This document shows positions 43,196-52,043 of a DNA stretch of 64,000 bases, in pieces. Source of the DNA: Rhodobacteraceae bacterium UBA6197. GTDB lineage: Bacteria; Pseudomonadota; Alphaproteobacteria; Rhodobacterales; Rhodobacteraceae. How positions within the stretch are numbered: position 1 is the first letter of the stretch; each line of letters opens with the position of its first letter. The stretch spans positions 54,843 to 118,842 of the forward strand of contig DISZ01000013.1 in the NCBI GenBank assembly GCA_002422085.1. The letters are read 5' to 3'. The position numbers were made by a program, and so were the translations under genes. The notes below the pieces were generated by a model that worked only from the letters and a program-made list of their open reading frames with translations, made no database searches and was not told the DNA's origin.

Positions 43196-43729
43196 ATGAC
43201 TGACGAACAACCAGAACTCCGCCGGTTGGCGGGGCGCGTTAAATGGTTCGACCCTGCAAAGGGGTTCGGTTTCATTCTGGATTCCAGCGGTGGGCCGGAT
43301 ATTTTGCTGCATGCCAACGTTTTGCGGAACTTTGGTCAGGGCTCTGTCGCGGACAACGCGCAGATCGAAGTGACGGTGCAGGTTACGCAGCGCGGCGCGC
43401 AGGCGGTCGAGGTTCTGTCGATCGAACCGCCCGAAAGCGATCGCGATTCTCATATCGAGGATCTTGGCGACAACGATCCCGCCGAAATCGCGGCGCTGCC
43501 GCTTGAACCGGCCCGGGTCAAATGGTTCGACAAGATCAAGGGATTCGGCTTTGCCAATGTCTTTGGCCGCCCCGAGGATGTCTTTATTCATATCGAAGTG
43601 CTGCGCCGGTCGGGCTTTGCCGATCTTGGCCCCGGCGAGGCGGTCTCGTTGCGGGTGATCGAGGGCAAGCGCGGCCGAATGGCAGCGCAGGTTGTGTCTT
43701 GGGAAGCCGCCGTGCGGGTGCCGCGCTAA
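43196..43729 (+). CDS. Double cold-shock-domain protein
   Basis: 177 residues with two cold-shock domains: GRVKWFDPAKGFGFIL (about 14-29) and ARVKWFDKIKGFGFAN (about 105-120). Each has the RNA-binding aromatic motif; the second half-motif is ILLHANVL in the first and VFIHIEVL in the second. An acidic linker joins them. Such proteins bind single-stranded nucleic acid. The ATG at 43196 is chosen over an upstream TTG. The DUF192 gene starts one base after its stop codon. Confidence 0.92.
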   Translation: MTDEQPELRRLAGRVKWFDPAKGFGFILDSSGGPDILLHANVLRNFGQGSVADNAQIEVTVQVTQRGAQAVEVLSIEPPESDRDSHIEDLGDNDPAEIAALPLEPARVKWFDKIKGFGFANVFGRPEDVFIHIEVLRRSGFADLGPGEAVSLRVIEGKRGRMAAQVVSWEAAVRVPR

Positions 43730-43730
43730 G

Positions 43731-44201
43731 ATGCGCGCACTCTGCGCCCTTGTGATTCTTGCCGTCGGGATCGGGGGGCAAGCGGCGCGGGCCGCCTGTC
43801 GCGACGATCAGGCGGTGTTTCGCTTTGACGGCGGACAGGCGCAGTTCTCGATCGAGATCGCCGATGATCCGGCCGAACGCGCCAAGGGGCTGATGGGGCG
43901 TCAAGAACTGGCCTCGGGCGCGGGGATGCTGTTCATCTACGACTCCTCGCACGAGGTTTCCTTCTGGATGAAGAACACGCCGCTGGCGCTGGATATGCTG
44001 TTCATCGACGAGACGGGGGCCGTGGTCCGGGTGCATGACAACGCTGTCCCGTTTGACGAGACCCCGATTCCCTCGGGCACGAGCGTGCTGATGGTGCTCG
44101 AGATCAACGGGGGTCTGGCCGCGCGGATCGGGCTGAAACCGGGGGCCGAGATGTCACATCCGCGTCTGGATCAGAAAATCGCGCGTTTTCCCTGCGAGTG
44201 A
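43731..44201 (+). CDS. DUF192 periplasmic protein
   Basis: 156 residues with a signal peptide (about 1-20, ending ARAA) and the DUF192 core: AKGLMGRQEL, GMLFIYDSS and FWMKNTPLALDMLFID. The function is unknown. One base separates it from the cold-shock gene, an arrangement common in Rhodobacterales. Confidence 0.88.
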   Translation: MRALCALVILAVGIGGQAARAACRDDQAVFRFDGGQAQFSIEIADDPAERAKGLMGRQELASGAGMLFIYDSSHEVSFWMKNTPLALDMLFIDETGAVVRVHDNAVPFDETPIPSGTSVLMVLEINGGLAARIGLKPGAEMSHPRLDQKIARFPCE

Positions 44202-44243
44202 CCCCTTTCCCTGACCGCGCAGGACCGTTAGGAAGGGCAAGTT

Positions 44244-44320
<77 letters not shown>

Positions 44321-44406
44321 TTTTCCCAGTTTCAACTTTGCGGCCGCGGTCCAGTGGCCTCTGCGGTGTTTCTTGCGCTGTGTCGCTTTGGTCACGCACG
44401 TTTTGC

Positions 44407-44422
44407 CCACAAGATGTTGTGG
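44407..44422. promoter_or_regulatory. Palindromic NrdR-like box
   Basis: CCACAAGATGTTGTGG has perfect outer arms CCACAA/TTGTGG. It resembles the NrdR box (ACACxATATxTxGTGT type) but stands alone, 412 bp from the nrdJ start. Confidence 0.45.
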
Positions 44423-44627
44423 CCTGTGGATGAAATTAATCCAGATTGTCATCTTCCTGTCGCAAACGGGCCGGAATAAAGGGAAAACATCATTGCCCAT
44501 CCGGGGGCGTCGCGCGATGGCGCTTGTGGATGAATCAAAAGGTTAATTTCCCGATTCAGGCACGGCGGCGCGTCAAGCTTAAAAACGCTCTCAAAAGCGT
44601 GAAAGTTTTGTTGACCGAAACCGCGTC

Positions 44628-44674
44628 CTACGTCAGTTTGTGTAAGTGAGCCACTTAGCCACCATATGTAGTGG
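44628..44674. promoter_or_regulatory. Paired NrdR-like boxes upstream of nrdJ
   Basis: CCACCATATGTAGTGG (44659-44674) keeps the CACxATATxTAGTG core of the NrdR box. A weaker copy with the half site TTTGTGT lies at 44628-44643, 31 bp away centre to centre, which is the usual NrdR pair spacing. NrdR represses ribonucleotide-reductase genes when dATP is plentiful. Confidence 0.55.
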
Positions 44675-44818
44675 CAAGCATCGATACCAAGATAACCGCA
44701 GGCAAAGTCGGACCCCCGGGGTGCGACGGGGGCTTCGTGATCGTTTCACGGGGGAAAGCAGGTTTGACTGGTGCGGCGCGTGGATGGCGGCAAGAAAACA
44801 GGGGACGGGCAGAAGACC

Positions 44819-47800
44819 ATGAAGATCGAACGCAAATTTACCACGGCCAAGACCGGCGCTTACGGCGAGATCGCCTTTACCACCACCACCTCCGAGATTC
44901 GCAACCCGGATGGCACGATCGTGTTTCGCAACGAGGCCGTCGAAACCCCCGAGGGCTGGAGCCAGGTCGCAAGCGACGTGCTCGCCCAGAAATATTTTCG
45001 CAAAGCCGGCGTTCCGGCACGGATGAAGAAGGTCAAGGAAAAGGGCGTGCCCGAGTTCCTGTGGCGTTCGGTGCCCGATGAGGCGGCGCTGGGCGCGCTG
45101 CCCGCGCAAGAGCGTTTCGTCGGCGAAACCTCGGCCAAGCAGGTGTTTGACCGGCTGGCGGGCGCCTGGACCTACTGGGGCTGGAAGGGCGGCTATTTCA
45201 CTGCCGAAGAGGATGCGCGCGCCTATTACGACGAGATGCGCTTCATGCTGGCCGAACAGATGGCCGCGCCGAACAGCCCGCAGTGGTTCAACACCGGCCT
45301 GCATTGGGCTTATGGCATCGACGGCCCGTCGCAGGGCCACTACTACGTCGATTTCACCACCGGCAAGCTGACCAAATCCGACAGCGCCTATGAGCATCCG
45401 CAGCCGCATGCCTGCTTCATCCAGTCGGTGCGCGACGATCTGGTCGGCGACGGCGGGATCATGGATCTGTGGGTCCGCGAGGCGCGTCTGTTCAAATACG
45501 GCTCGGGCACCGGCACCAATTTTTCCAGCCTGCGCGGCGAGGGTGAAAAGCTGTCGGGTGGCGGCAAGTCCTCGGGGCTGATGGGGTTCCTCAAGATCGG
45601 CGACCGGGCGGCGGGCGCGATCAAATCGGGCGGCACCACGCGGCGCGCGGCGAAAATGGTGATCTGCGACATGGATCACCCCGATATCGAACAGTTCATC
45701 AACTGGAAGGTCATCGAAGAGCAGAAGGTGGCCTCGCTGGTGGCCGGCTCGAAGATCCACGAGGTGCGCCTGAACGACATCTTCACCGCGATCCGCGCCT
45801 GGGATGGCAGCATGGAAGACGCCACCGACCCGGCCAAGAACGACGGGCTGAAAGCGGCGATCCGCGCGGCGAAAAAGTCGATGATCCCGGAAACCTATGT
45901 CGGGCGGATCCTGCAATATGCGCGGCAGGGCTATGCCAGCATCGAATTCCCGACCTATGATACCGATTGGGATTCGGAGGCCTATGTCACGGTTTCGGGG
46001 CAAAACTCGAACAACTCGGTTCGCGTCACCGATGCCTTCCTCAAGGCGGTCAAGGATGACGCCGACTGGGAACTGATCCGCCGCACCGATGGCAAGGTCG
46101 CCAAGACGGTAAAGGCGCGCGAGCTTTGGGAACAGGTCGGCCATGCGGCATGGGCCTGTGCCGACCCCGGCATCCAGTTTCACGATACCGTCAATGCCTG
46201 GCACACCTGCCCCGAAGATGGCGCGATCCGCGGCTCGAACCCGTGCTCGGAATACATGTTCCTCGACGATACCGCCTGCAACCTGGCCTCGATGAACCTG
46301 CTGACCTTCTACAAGGACAACAGGTTCGACGCCGACGCCTATGTCCACGCCACCCGTCTGTGGACGGTGACGCTGGAGATTTCGGTGCTGATGGCGCAAT
46401 TCCCCAGTCAGGAAATCGCGCAGCGGTCCTATGATTTCCGCACGCTGGGTCTGGGCTATGCCAATATCGGCGGCCTCTTGATGAACATGGGCTACGGCTA
46501 TGACAGTGCCGAGGGCCGGGCGCTCTGCGGTGCACTGACGGCGGTGATGACCGGCGTGTCCTATGCCACTTCGGCCGAGATGGCGGGCGAGTTGGGCGCC
46601 TTTCCGGGCTATGCCAAGAACAGCGCGCATATGCTGCGGGTGATCCGCAACCACCGCGCCGCCGCCTATGGCAAGACCGAGGGCTATGAGGCGCTGGCGG
46701 TCAAGCCGGTGCCGCTGGATCACGCGAACTGTCCCGACCAAACCCTTGTCACCATGTCGAAAACCGCCTGGGACGAAGCCCTTGCCTTGGGCGAAAAGCA
46801 CGGCTATCGCAACGCGCAGGTTTCGGTCATCGCCCCCACCGGCACGATCGGACTGGTGATGGACTGCGACACCACCGGGATCGAGCCGGATTTCGCGCTG
46901 GTCAAGTTCAAGAAACTGGCGGGCGGCGGCTATTTCAAGATCATCAACCGCTCGGTTCCGGGCGCGTTGGAGGCGCTGGGTTATGGCTCGGCGCAGATCG
47001 AGGAAATCATCGCCTATGCGGTGGGTCATGGCAGCATCGGCAATTGCCCCGGGATCAACACCACCACGCTGTTGGGCCACGGCTTTGGCCCGAGCGAGCT
47101 GGAAAAGATCGAGGCTGCGCTGCCCTCGGCCTTTGATATCCGCTTCGTGTTCAACCAGTGGACGCTGGGCGAAGAGTTCTGCACCAAGACCTTGGGAATT
47201 CCGGCGGAAAAGCTGAATGACCCGACCTTTGACATGTTGCGCCATCTGGGCTTTACCCGCGCGCAGATCGACGCCGCCAACGACCATGTTTGCGGCACGA
47301 TGACGCTGGAGGGCGCGCCGTTCCTGAAGCCTGCGCATTACAGCATCTTTGACTGTGCCAATGCCTGCGGCAAGAAGGGCAAACGCTATCTGTCGGTCGC
47401 CAGCCATATCCACATGATGGCCGCCGCGCAGTCGTTCATTTCCGGCGCGATCTCGAAGACCATCAACATGCCGAATTCGGCCAGCATCTCCGAGACGCTC
47501 GACGCCTACGAGCTGAGCTGGTCGCTGGGAATCAAGGCGAACGCGCTTTACCGCGACGGATCGAAACTGAGCCAGCCGCTGGCGTCGGCGCTGGTCGAGG
47601 ATGACGAAGAGGCCGAGGAAATCCTGGCCTCGGGCAGCCAGCAGGAAAAGGCCTTCGTGCTGGCCGAAAAGATCATCGAAAAGGTGATCGTCAAGGAAAT
47701 CGTGCGCAGCCACCGCGAAAAGCTGCCCGAACGGCGCAAGGGCTATACCCAGAAGGCGGTTGTCGGCGGGCACAAGGTCTATCTGCGCACCGGCGAATAT

Positions 47801-48511
47801 GTTGACGGCCAGCTGGGCGAGATCTTCATCGACATGCACAAGGAAGGCGCGGGTTTTCGCGCGATGATGAACAACTTTGCCATCGCGGTGTCGGTGGGTC
47901 TGCAATACGGCGTGCCGCTTGAGGAATTCGTCGACGCCTTCACCTTCACCAAGTTCGAGCCCGCTGGCATGGTGCAGGGCAACGACAGCATCAAGAACGC
48001 AACCTCGATCCTTGACTATGTGTTCCGCGAACTGGCGGTCAGCTATCTGGACCGCACCGATCTGGCGCATGTCAAACCGCAGGGCGCGAGCTTTGACGAT
48101 CTGGGGGGCGGCAATGACGAGGGCAAGCGCAACATCTCGGAGCTGTCTGACTCGGCGGCCAGCAAATCGCTTGAGGTGCTGCGTCAGATTTCCTCGACCG
48201 GCTATCTGCGCAAACGCCTGCCGCAAGAGCTGACGGTGTTTCAAGGCGGGATCAGCGCGACCGTTCTGTCCGGTGCCACCGATACGGTGACCGCGCTCGA
48301 CAGGCTGGTGCCGGAAACCGTGATGGCCGCGGCGGGCGGTGGTTCGTCCACGGCGCTGGCCTCGGGGGTGGTGGGCATGGACGCGCGCACCAAGGCCAAG
48401 ATCCAGGGCTATGAGGGCGAGGCCTGTGGCGAGTGTGGCAACTATACGCTGGTGCGCAATGGCACCTGCATGAAGTGCAACACCTGCGGCGCGACAAGCG
48501 GTTGTAGCTGA
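44819..48511 (+). CDS. nrdJ: Vitamin B12-dependent ribonucleotide reductase, class II
   Basis: 1230 residues, the long alphaproteobacterial NrdJ. Features include NSPQWFNTGL near the N-terminus, NPCSEYMFLDDTACNLASMN in the active site, PTGTIGLVMDCDTTGIEPD, and a C-terminal zinc-ribbon-like tail CGECGNYTLVRNGTCMKCNT ending CGATSGCS. It makes deoxyribonucleotides with adenosylcobalamin and needs no oxygen, so it works both with and without air. The ATG at 44819 gives MKIERKFTT. A GTG at 44771 would add 16 residues without support. Confidence 0.95.
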   Translation: MKIERKFTTAKTGAYGEIAFTTTTSEIRNPDGTIVFRNEAVETPEGWSQVASDVLAQKYFRKAGVPARMKKVKEKGVPEFLWRSVPDEAALGALPAQERFVGETSAKQVFDRLAGAWTYWGWKGGYFTAEEDARAYYDEMRFMLAEQMAAPNSPQWFNTGLHWAYGIDGPSQGHYYVDFTTGKLTKSDSAYEHPQPHACFIQSVRDDLVGDGGIMDLWVREARLFKYGSGTGTNFSSLRGEGEKLSGGGKSSGLMGFLKIGDRAAGAIKSGGTTRRAAKMVICDMDHPDIEQFINWKVIEEQKVASLVAGSKIHEVRLNDIFTAIRAWDGSMEDATDPAKNDGLKAAIRAAKKSMIPETYVGRILQYARQGYASIEFPTYDTDWDSEAYVTVSGQNSNNSVRVTDAFLKAVKDDADWELIRRTDGKVAKTVKARELWEQVGHAAWACADPGIQFHDTVNAWHTCPEDGAIRGSNPCSEYMFLDDTACNLASMNLLTFYKDNRFDADAYVHATRLWTVTLEISVLMAQFPSQEIAQRSYDFRTLGLGYANIGGLLMNMGYGYDSAEGRALCGALTAVMTGVSYATSAEMAGELGAFPGYAKNSAHMLRVIRNHRAAAYGKTEGYEALAVKPVPLDHANCPDQTLVTMSKTAWDEALALGEKHGYRNAQVSVIAPTGTIGLVMDCDTTGIEPDFALVKFKKLAGGGYFKIINRSVPGALEALGYGSAQIEEIIAYAVGHGSIGNCPGINTTTLLGHGFGPSELEKIEAALPSAFDIRFVFNQWTLGEEFCTKTLGIPAEKLNDPTFDMLRHLGFTRAQIDAANDHVCGTMTLEGAPFLKPAHYSIFDCANACGKKGKRYLSVASHIHMMAAAQSFISGAISKTINMPNSASISETLDAYELSWSLGIKANALYRDGSKLSQPLASALVEDDEEAEEILASGSQQEKAFVLAEKIIEKVIVKEIVRSHREKLPERRKGYTQKAVVGGHKVYLRTGEYVDGQLGEIFIDMHKEGAGFRAMMNNFAIAVSVGLQYGVPLEEFVDAFTFTKFEPAGMVQGNDSIKNATSILDYVFRELAVSYLDRTDLAHVKPQGASFDDLGGGNDEGKRNISELSDSAASKSLEVLRQISSTGYLRKRLPQELTVFQGGISATVLSGATDTVTALDRLVPETVMAAAGGGSSTALASGVVGMDARTKAKIQGYEGEACGECGNYTLVRNGTCMKCNTCGATSGCS

Positions 48512-48622
48512 GGCGAGTGAAGGGTGTGTCGCCGCGGGCATGATTTGCCCCAGATCGGGTCAAGGGTGTCCTGTTTCGGGCAAGCATCGTCCGACGTGGT
48601 GGCGATAGAGAAAATGGTGGGC
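48512..48622 (+). other. 3' flank of nrdJ
   Basis: A short untranslated stretch between nrdJ and the structured region; no gene or site recognised. Confidence 0.4.
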
Positions 48623-48699
48623 GCCTGCACGAGCGTAACGCCTCGGTGCAGGCAAACCAGCAGGACAGAGCCGAGTTCCGGGGCGGCCGCGGTCGCCCC
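48623..48699 (+). ncRNA. Candidate structured RNA downstream of nrdJ
   Basis: Two strong hairpins lie in a row: GCCTGCACGAG/CTCGGTGCAGGC (48623-48653, one bulge) and GGGGCG/CGCCCC (48680-48699). The region leads into an intrinsic terminator at 48767-48803. It could be a small RNA or part of the nrdJ 3' end. I could not match it to a named RNA family; the GGACAGAG stretch recalls a glycine riboswitch, but the rest does not. Confidence 0.3.
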
Positions 48700-48766
48700 A
48701 GACGCCGAGAAGGCCCAGGCAAGAACAAACCCGGGCGGTGAAACGATGAGCCTGATCGGCGAGACT

Positions 48767-48803
48767 GGCCCCCTCTTTGACGGAGGGGGCCGATTTGTTT
48801 TTG
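48767..48803 (+). terminator. Intrinsic terminator after nrdJ or the candidate small RNA
   Basis: GGCCCCCTC (48767-48775) pairs perfectly with GAGGGGGCC (48783-48791), loop TTTGACG, followed by GATTTGTTTTT. It lies 255 bp after nrdJ. Confidence 0.82.
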
Positions 48804-49317
48804 GGAATGGTTCGGGCCGCGTTCGCCAGTAGAGGCGAGTGCCGAATGTGACGTTGCAGCGCGAAGCCGGGCAGAGCAGCGCAAAGTCGGGATCAATCGG
48901 ATAGTCTCTGCACACCTGTGCCCATGCGCCGCGAAAAGGCTTTCAGGCCCGCGTTGGAAGGGAACCTGACGACAACCATCGCTTATTCGTGCGCCGAAAG
49001 TCTTTCACGACCTGCGGGGCAGGAACCTTCGTTGTCACGAATTCCGTCATCCACGTCGACTCTGAATGGGGGCGAGATCAGCCGGGAATCCTCCACCATG
49101 CAATTGGGCCAGACAGTGCCACGGGCGTGGATGGCCGACAAATTGTGCCACGCGCTGCGCAATCAGGAATGCTGCCCGATCGCCCCCCCCAAGGTCGGTC
49201 TGACCCGGACTGCGGAGCTATTCCCACGCCTGTTTGAGCATGGCTCGGCCCGCTTTCGCTGCGGTTGGATGCGAATTCCAGAGCATCGCCCCACCGTCCG
49301 GGCACATCGGGCCTGCG
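48804..49317. other. Gap before the carboxylase promoter, no gene seen
   Basis: Open frames on both strands have no ribosome site or recognisable domain. The sequence is of ordinary composition with no repeat. It separates the housekeeping chromosome from the ketone-carboxylase locus. Confidence 0.5.
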
Positions 49318-49368
49318 GTGTTCGGTACTCGGTCATCCTGCAGTGCGGCATGTCCGACAATCGAACGC
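49318..49368. promoter_or_regulatory. Candidate activator-binding (UAS) pair upstream of the carboxylase operon
   Basis: ATGTCCG-ACAAT-CGAACGC (49350-49368) and a weaker GTGTTCG-GTACT-CGGTCAT (49318-49336) follow the 7-5-7 dyad seen as two better copies at 59789-59841. They are 32 bp apart and end 98 bp before the -24 element, a usual distance for a sigma54 enhancer. The proposed binder is the activator at 57465-59471. Confidence 0.55.
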
Positions 49369-49400
49369 CAGACCGTCCGGGCGCACCGCGGTTCGGCGGC

Positions 49401-49413
49401 GATCAAAAAAATA
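49401..49413. promoter_or_regulatory. IHF-like site and A/T tracts between enhancer and promoter
   Basis: GATCAAAAAAATA is close to the IHF consensus WATCARNNNNTTR. It opens an A/T-rich, probably bent stretch that ends with eight T (49440-49447). This is where a DNA bend is expected between enhancer and sigma54 promoter. Confidence 0.4.
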
Positions 49414-49465
49414 AAACCTCATGAAAACCGCGCCTTGAGTTTTTTTTGGGGCGTTTCGTCCGGCG

Positions 49466-49485
49466 CGGAAAGAATCCTGCTTCTC
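49466..49485 (+). promoter_or_regulatory. Sigma54 promoter of the carboxylase operon
   Basis: GG at 49467-49468 and GC at 49479-49480 are separated by exactly 10 bases, the invariant -24/-12 geometry. The element GGAAAGAATCCTGCTTCTC matches the promoter at 59905-59923 at 17 of 19 positions. Transcription would start near 49492, leaving a leader of about 123 bases. Confidence 0.7.
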
Positions 49486-49614
49486 GGCTGGGCAGGATCG
49501 ACGGTCCGGCAGACGAGTGAGGGGCTCGTTCGCCATTCGGGCCGAGGCCTCGGCGCGTCGCGCGCCGTTCAAGGCAGGATCACTGCGAAACAACGATGGG
49601 AGGAGAGATGCATC

Positions 49615-51549
49615 ATGGCATTTCAGATCAATATCGATAACGGAGGGACGCTGACTGACGTGTGCATCATGTCGGACAGTGGCGTCCAGAAGACCAAGGT
49701 TCTGACCACGCCCTATGATCTGTCGAAGTGTTTCTTCGAGGGGCTGACGAAGGCGTCCGAGGTGGTCTATGGCGCCGCCGACGTGAAACGCCTGCTCGAG
49801 GAAGTGGACCTGATCCGCTATTCGACGACGCAGGGCACCAACGCGATCTGCGAACGCAAGGGACCGAAACTGGGGTTGGTGCTTGATACCGGCTCGGAGG
49901 ATCTGGTGGCGGCGCTGCGGGCCCATGACCCCGAGGTCTATGAGGCGCTGATCGGCGACCGCGTGGCCTTTGTTGATACCGCGGCGCTGGACGGCGAGGA
50001 TGCCGAGGTTGACGCGGTAAAGGTGATCAACCAGTTGACCGCGATGGGCGCGAACCGTCTGGTGGTGTGCTTTGGTGGCGAGGGCTTCCATGCCGCCGAG
50101 AACTGCGTGAAAAAGATTGCGCTGCGCAAATACCCCCGTCACCTGCTGGGCGCGGTGCCGATACTCTATGCGTCGGATCTGACGACCGATGCCAACCCCG
50201 ATCGCCGGGTCTGGTCGGCCGTGATCAACTCTTTTCTGCACCCGTCGATGGAAGCGTTCCTGTATAACGCCGAAAACCGCCTGCGGGCCTATCGCACGAA
50301 AAACCCGCTTTTGATCTTCCGCAACGATGGTGACGCGTCGCGCGTGGCGAAGACCGTGGCCATCAAGACCTATTCCTCGGGTCCGCGCGGCGGCATGGAA
50401 GGGGTGAAAACCTTCGCCTCGCTTTACGGGTTCCGCGATACCGTATCGATCGACGTCGGCGGCACCACCACCGATATCGGCCAATGCACCGAAGGCAAGG
50501 TTGCGGAAATCCGTCGCGGCCATGTCGAAGGCATCAGCGTTTCCTTTCCGCTGTGCGAGATCATGTCGGCGGGCGCGGGCGGCAGCTCGATCTTCAAGGT
50601 GAAAGACGGCAAGATCGCCATCGGCCCTGAAAGCGTGGGCGCATTGCCGGGCCCTGCCTGTTTCGGGCGCGGCGGCAAAGAGGCCACGATCACCGATGCG
50701 AGCCTGCTGTCGGGCCTGTTCGATCCGGTCTCGTATTTCGGCGGTGGCATGGGGCTTGATCTGGCGCGTGCGGAAGCCGCGGTGAGGGCCAATATCGCCG
50801 ATCCGTTGGGTGTGGATCTGGATACCGCGCTGATCGCGATGTCGGACGCGTTCGAGGCAAAAGTGGCAGATGAGCTGCATCGCTATACCAAGATCTCGCC
50901 CGATACGGTGATGATGGCTTTTGGCGGCGCAGGTCCGCTCAATGCCTGCGGCGTGGCCGAAAAAGCGGGAATTTCCCGCGTGGCAGTGCCGGCGATGGCG
51001 GCTGTCTTCTCGGCCTATGGCATCGGCTCGTGCGACGTATCGCAGCGTTATGCGGTCAGCCTTGCGGGCCATGATACCGCCAGCCTGAACGCAGCCCTCG
51101 AGACGCTGAAAACCAAAGCGGCGCGCGACATGTATGCCGAAGGCTTCGAGCCGGGCAGCTACGCGATCCTGACCCAGATCGTGGCGCAGACGGCGGCGGG
51201 CGAAGTGTCCCATCCGTTGACCGAAGGCGCGGAATTCCCGGCCGAACTGGCGGGGGCCAGCGCGCTGGAACTGGAGATGAGCGCGGTGAAATCGCTGCGT
51301 CTGGACGATAGCCGTCACATCGCGGTGACGCCCAGGGCCGCAGCGACCGCCACCGACACCCGCACCGTTCTGGTGCCCGGTCAGGGTCGGATCGCGTTGC
51401 CGGTCTACAGCCTGGGCGAGATGGCCAAAGGCGATTTCGCCAAGGGTCCGGCGATCCTTGAGGAAGACTATTTCACCGCCCGTGTGCCTGCGGGCTGGGC
51501 TTTTGTCGTCTCGGATGCGGGCGACGTGATCTTGGACCGGGAGGGCTGA
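49615..51549 (+). CDS. Ketone carboxylase, HyuA-type subunit 1 (acetophenone carboxylase alpha-like)
   Basis: 644 residues of the hydantoinase A/acetone-carboxylase family. Actin-like ATP-binding motifs are visible: IDNGGTLTDV near the N-terminus and SIDVGGTTTDIG around residue 280, then GAGGSSIF and FGGAGPLNACG. The family uses ATP to activate a ketone or bicarbonate. With a mass near 69 kDa it corresponds to the first subunit of the five-subunit acetophenone carboxylase. The ATG at 49615 follows GGAGGAGAG. In the first motif Asn replaces the usual Ile of DIGGT, unlike the second HyuA-type subunit (52044-54200), so the two copies may have different roles. The substrate is inferred, not shown. 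Confidence 0.8.
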   Translation: MAFQINIDNGGTLTDVCIMSDSGVQKTKVLTTPYDLSKCFFEGLTKASEVVYGAADVKRLLEEVDLIRYSTTQGTNAICERKGPKLGLVLDTGSEDLVAALRAHDPEVYEALIGDRVAFVDTAALDGEDAEVDAVKVINQLTAMGANRLVVCFGGEGFHAAENCVKKIALRKYPRHLLGAVPILYASDLTTDANPDRRVWSAVINSFLHPSMEAFLYNAENRLRAYRTKNPLLIFRNDGDASRVAKTVAIKTYSSGPRGGMEGVKTFASLYGFRDTVSIDVGGTTTDIGQCTEGKVAEIRRGHVEGISVSFPLCEIMSAGAGGSSIFKVKDGKIAIGPESVGALPGPACFGRGGKEATITDASLLSGLFDPVSYFGGGMGLDLARAEAAVRANIADPLGVDLDTALIAMSDAFEAKVADELHRYTKISPDTVMMAFGGAGPLNACGVAEKAGISRVAVPAMAAVFSAYGIGSCDVSQRYAVSLAGHDTASLNAALETLKTKAARDMYAEGFEPGSYAILTQIVAQTAAGEVSHPLTEGAEFPAELAGASALELEMSAVKSLRLDDSRHIAVTPRAAATATDTRTVLVPGQGRIALPVYSLGEMAKGDFAKGPAILEEDYFTARVPAGWAFVVSDAGDVILDREG

Positions 51550-51552
51550 GCA

Positions 51553-51951
51553 ATGAAAGTTCCGATGACGGAATATCTGCGGATTGATCTGGACACCGAG
51601 AAATGGGAGTGCCGCGTCTGCGATCACGTGATCGCCCCGGCCGAGGGGAATTACAAAGAGGGGCTGCTGGTTCACAACCGCAACCCGCGCGACATTCACC
51701 CGCCGATCATCGACCCCGAGAAATACCGCTTCACGTTCAGCCCGGACCCGGACTGGGTGCGCATCCTCGAATTCTGCTGCCCGTCGTGTGGCACGCAGGT
51801 CGAGACCGAATATGCGATCCCGGGCCACCCGCCACTGTGGGACATGCAGGTCGATGTGGCGGCATTGAAGGCGCAATGGGCCGCGCGCGGTCCCTCGGCA
51901 GTGCCCGATGCGGGCCCCGTGGTGATGCCTGACCGCGGTCACGGCCACTGA
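51553..51951 (+). CDS. Ketone carboxylase small zinc-binding subunit (gamma-like)
   Basis: 132 residues, about 15 kDa, starting 3 bp after the previous gene. CRVC (Cys20, Cys23) and CCPSCG (Cys75, Cys76, Cys79) form a likely zinc site, followed by a PPLWDMQVDV segment. Small subunits with such cysteines are found in acetone and acetophenone carboxylases. Being only 132 residues favours the acetophenone type, since acetone-carboxylase gamma is about 165. Confidence 0.78.
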   Translation: MKVPMTEYLRIDLDTEKWECRVCDHVIAPAEGNYKEGLLVHNRNPRDIHPPIIDPEKYRFTFSPDPDWVRILEFCCPSCGTQVETEYAIPGHPPLWDMQVDVAALKAQWAARGPSAVPDAGPVVMPDRGHGH

Positions 51952-52043
51952 TCAACGGCCCGCGCCACTGCGGCGCGGGTGACATCGGGGCGCGCGGTTC
52001 TTGAGGATGAGAACCGGCCCCGCAGCCAAAAAGGGGAGCGAGA

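Larger units (their letters stand above)
44321..44818. other. 498-bp leader/promoter region of nrdJ
   Basis: No protein gene is seen. It holds one symmetric NrdR-like box (44407-44422), a second pair (44628-44674), and two DnaA-box-like TGTGGATGA sequences exactly 100 bp apart (44425-44433 and 44525-44533). A TTGACC at 44611-44616 could be a -35 element. No B12-riboswitch core was found. Confidence 0.55.

Noticed and set aside
44321..44818. Cobalamin riboswitch before the B12-dependent nrdJ
   Set aside because: The conserved B12-box and GCCACTG-type core could not be found in the leader.
44633..48541. 1302-codon open frame opposite nrdJ
   Set aside because: It spans nrdJ on the other strand, has typical shadow composition (Arg, His, Ala, Gly) and no start signal.
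48623..48699. Glycine riboswitch (because of GCAGGCAAACC and AGGACAGAG)
   Set aside because: The GGAGAG/CTCTC pairing and the CCGAAGG loop of that class are absent, and no glycine-related gene follows.
48746..48832. 28-codon frame crossing the terminator after nrdJ
   Set aside because: It runs through the terminator stem and has no proper ribosome site.
49221..49260. Sigma54-like TGGCTC sequence at 49241
   Set aside because: No GC falls at the required 10-base distance from GG.
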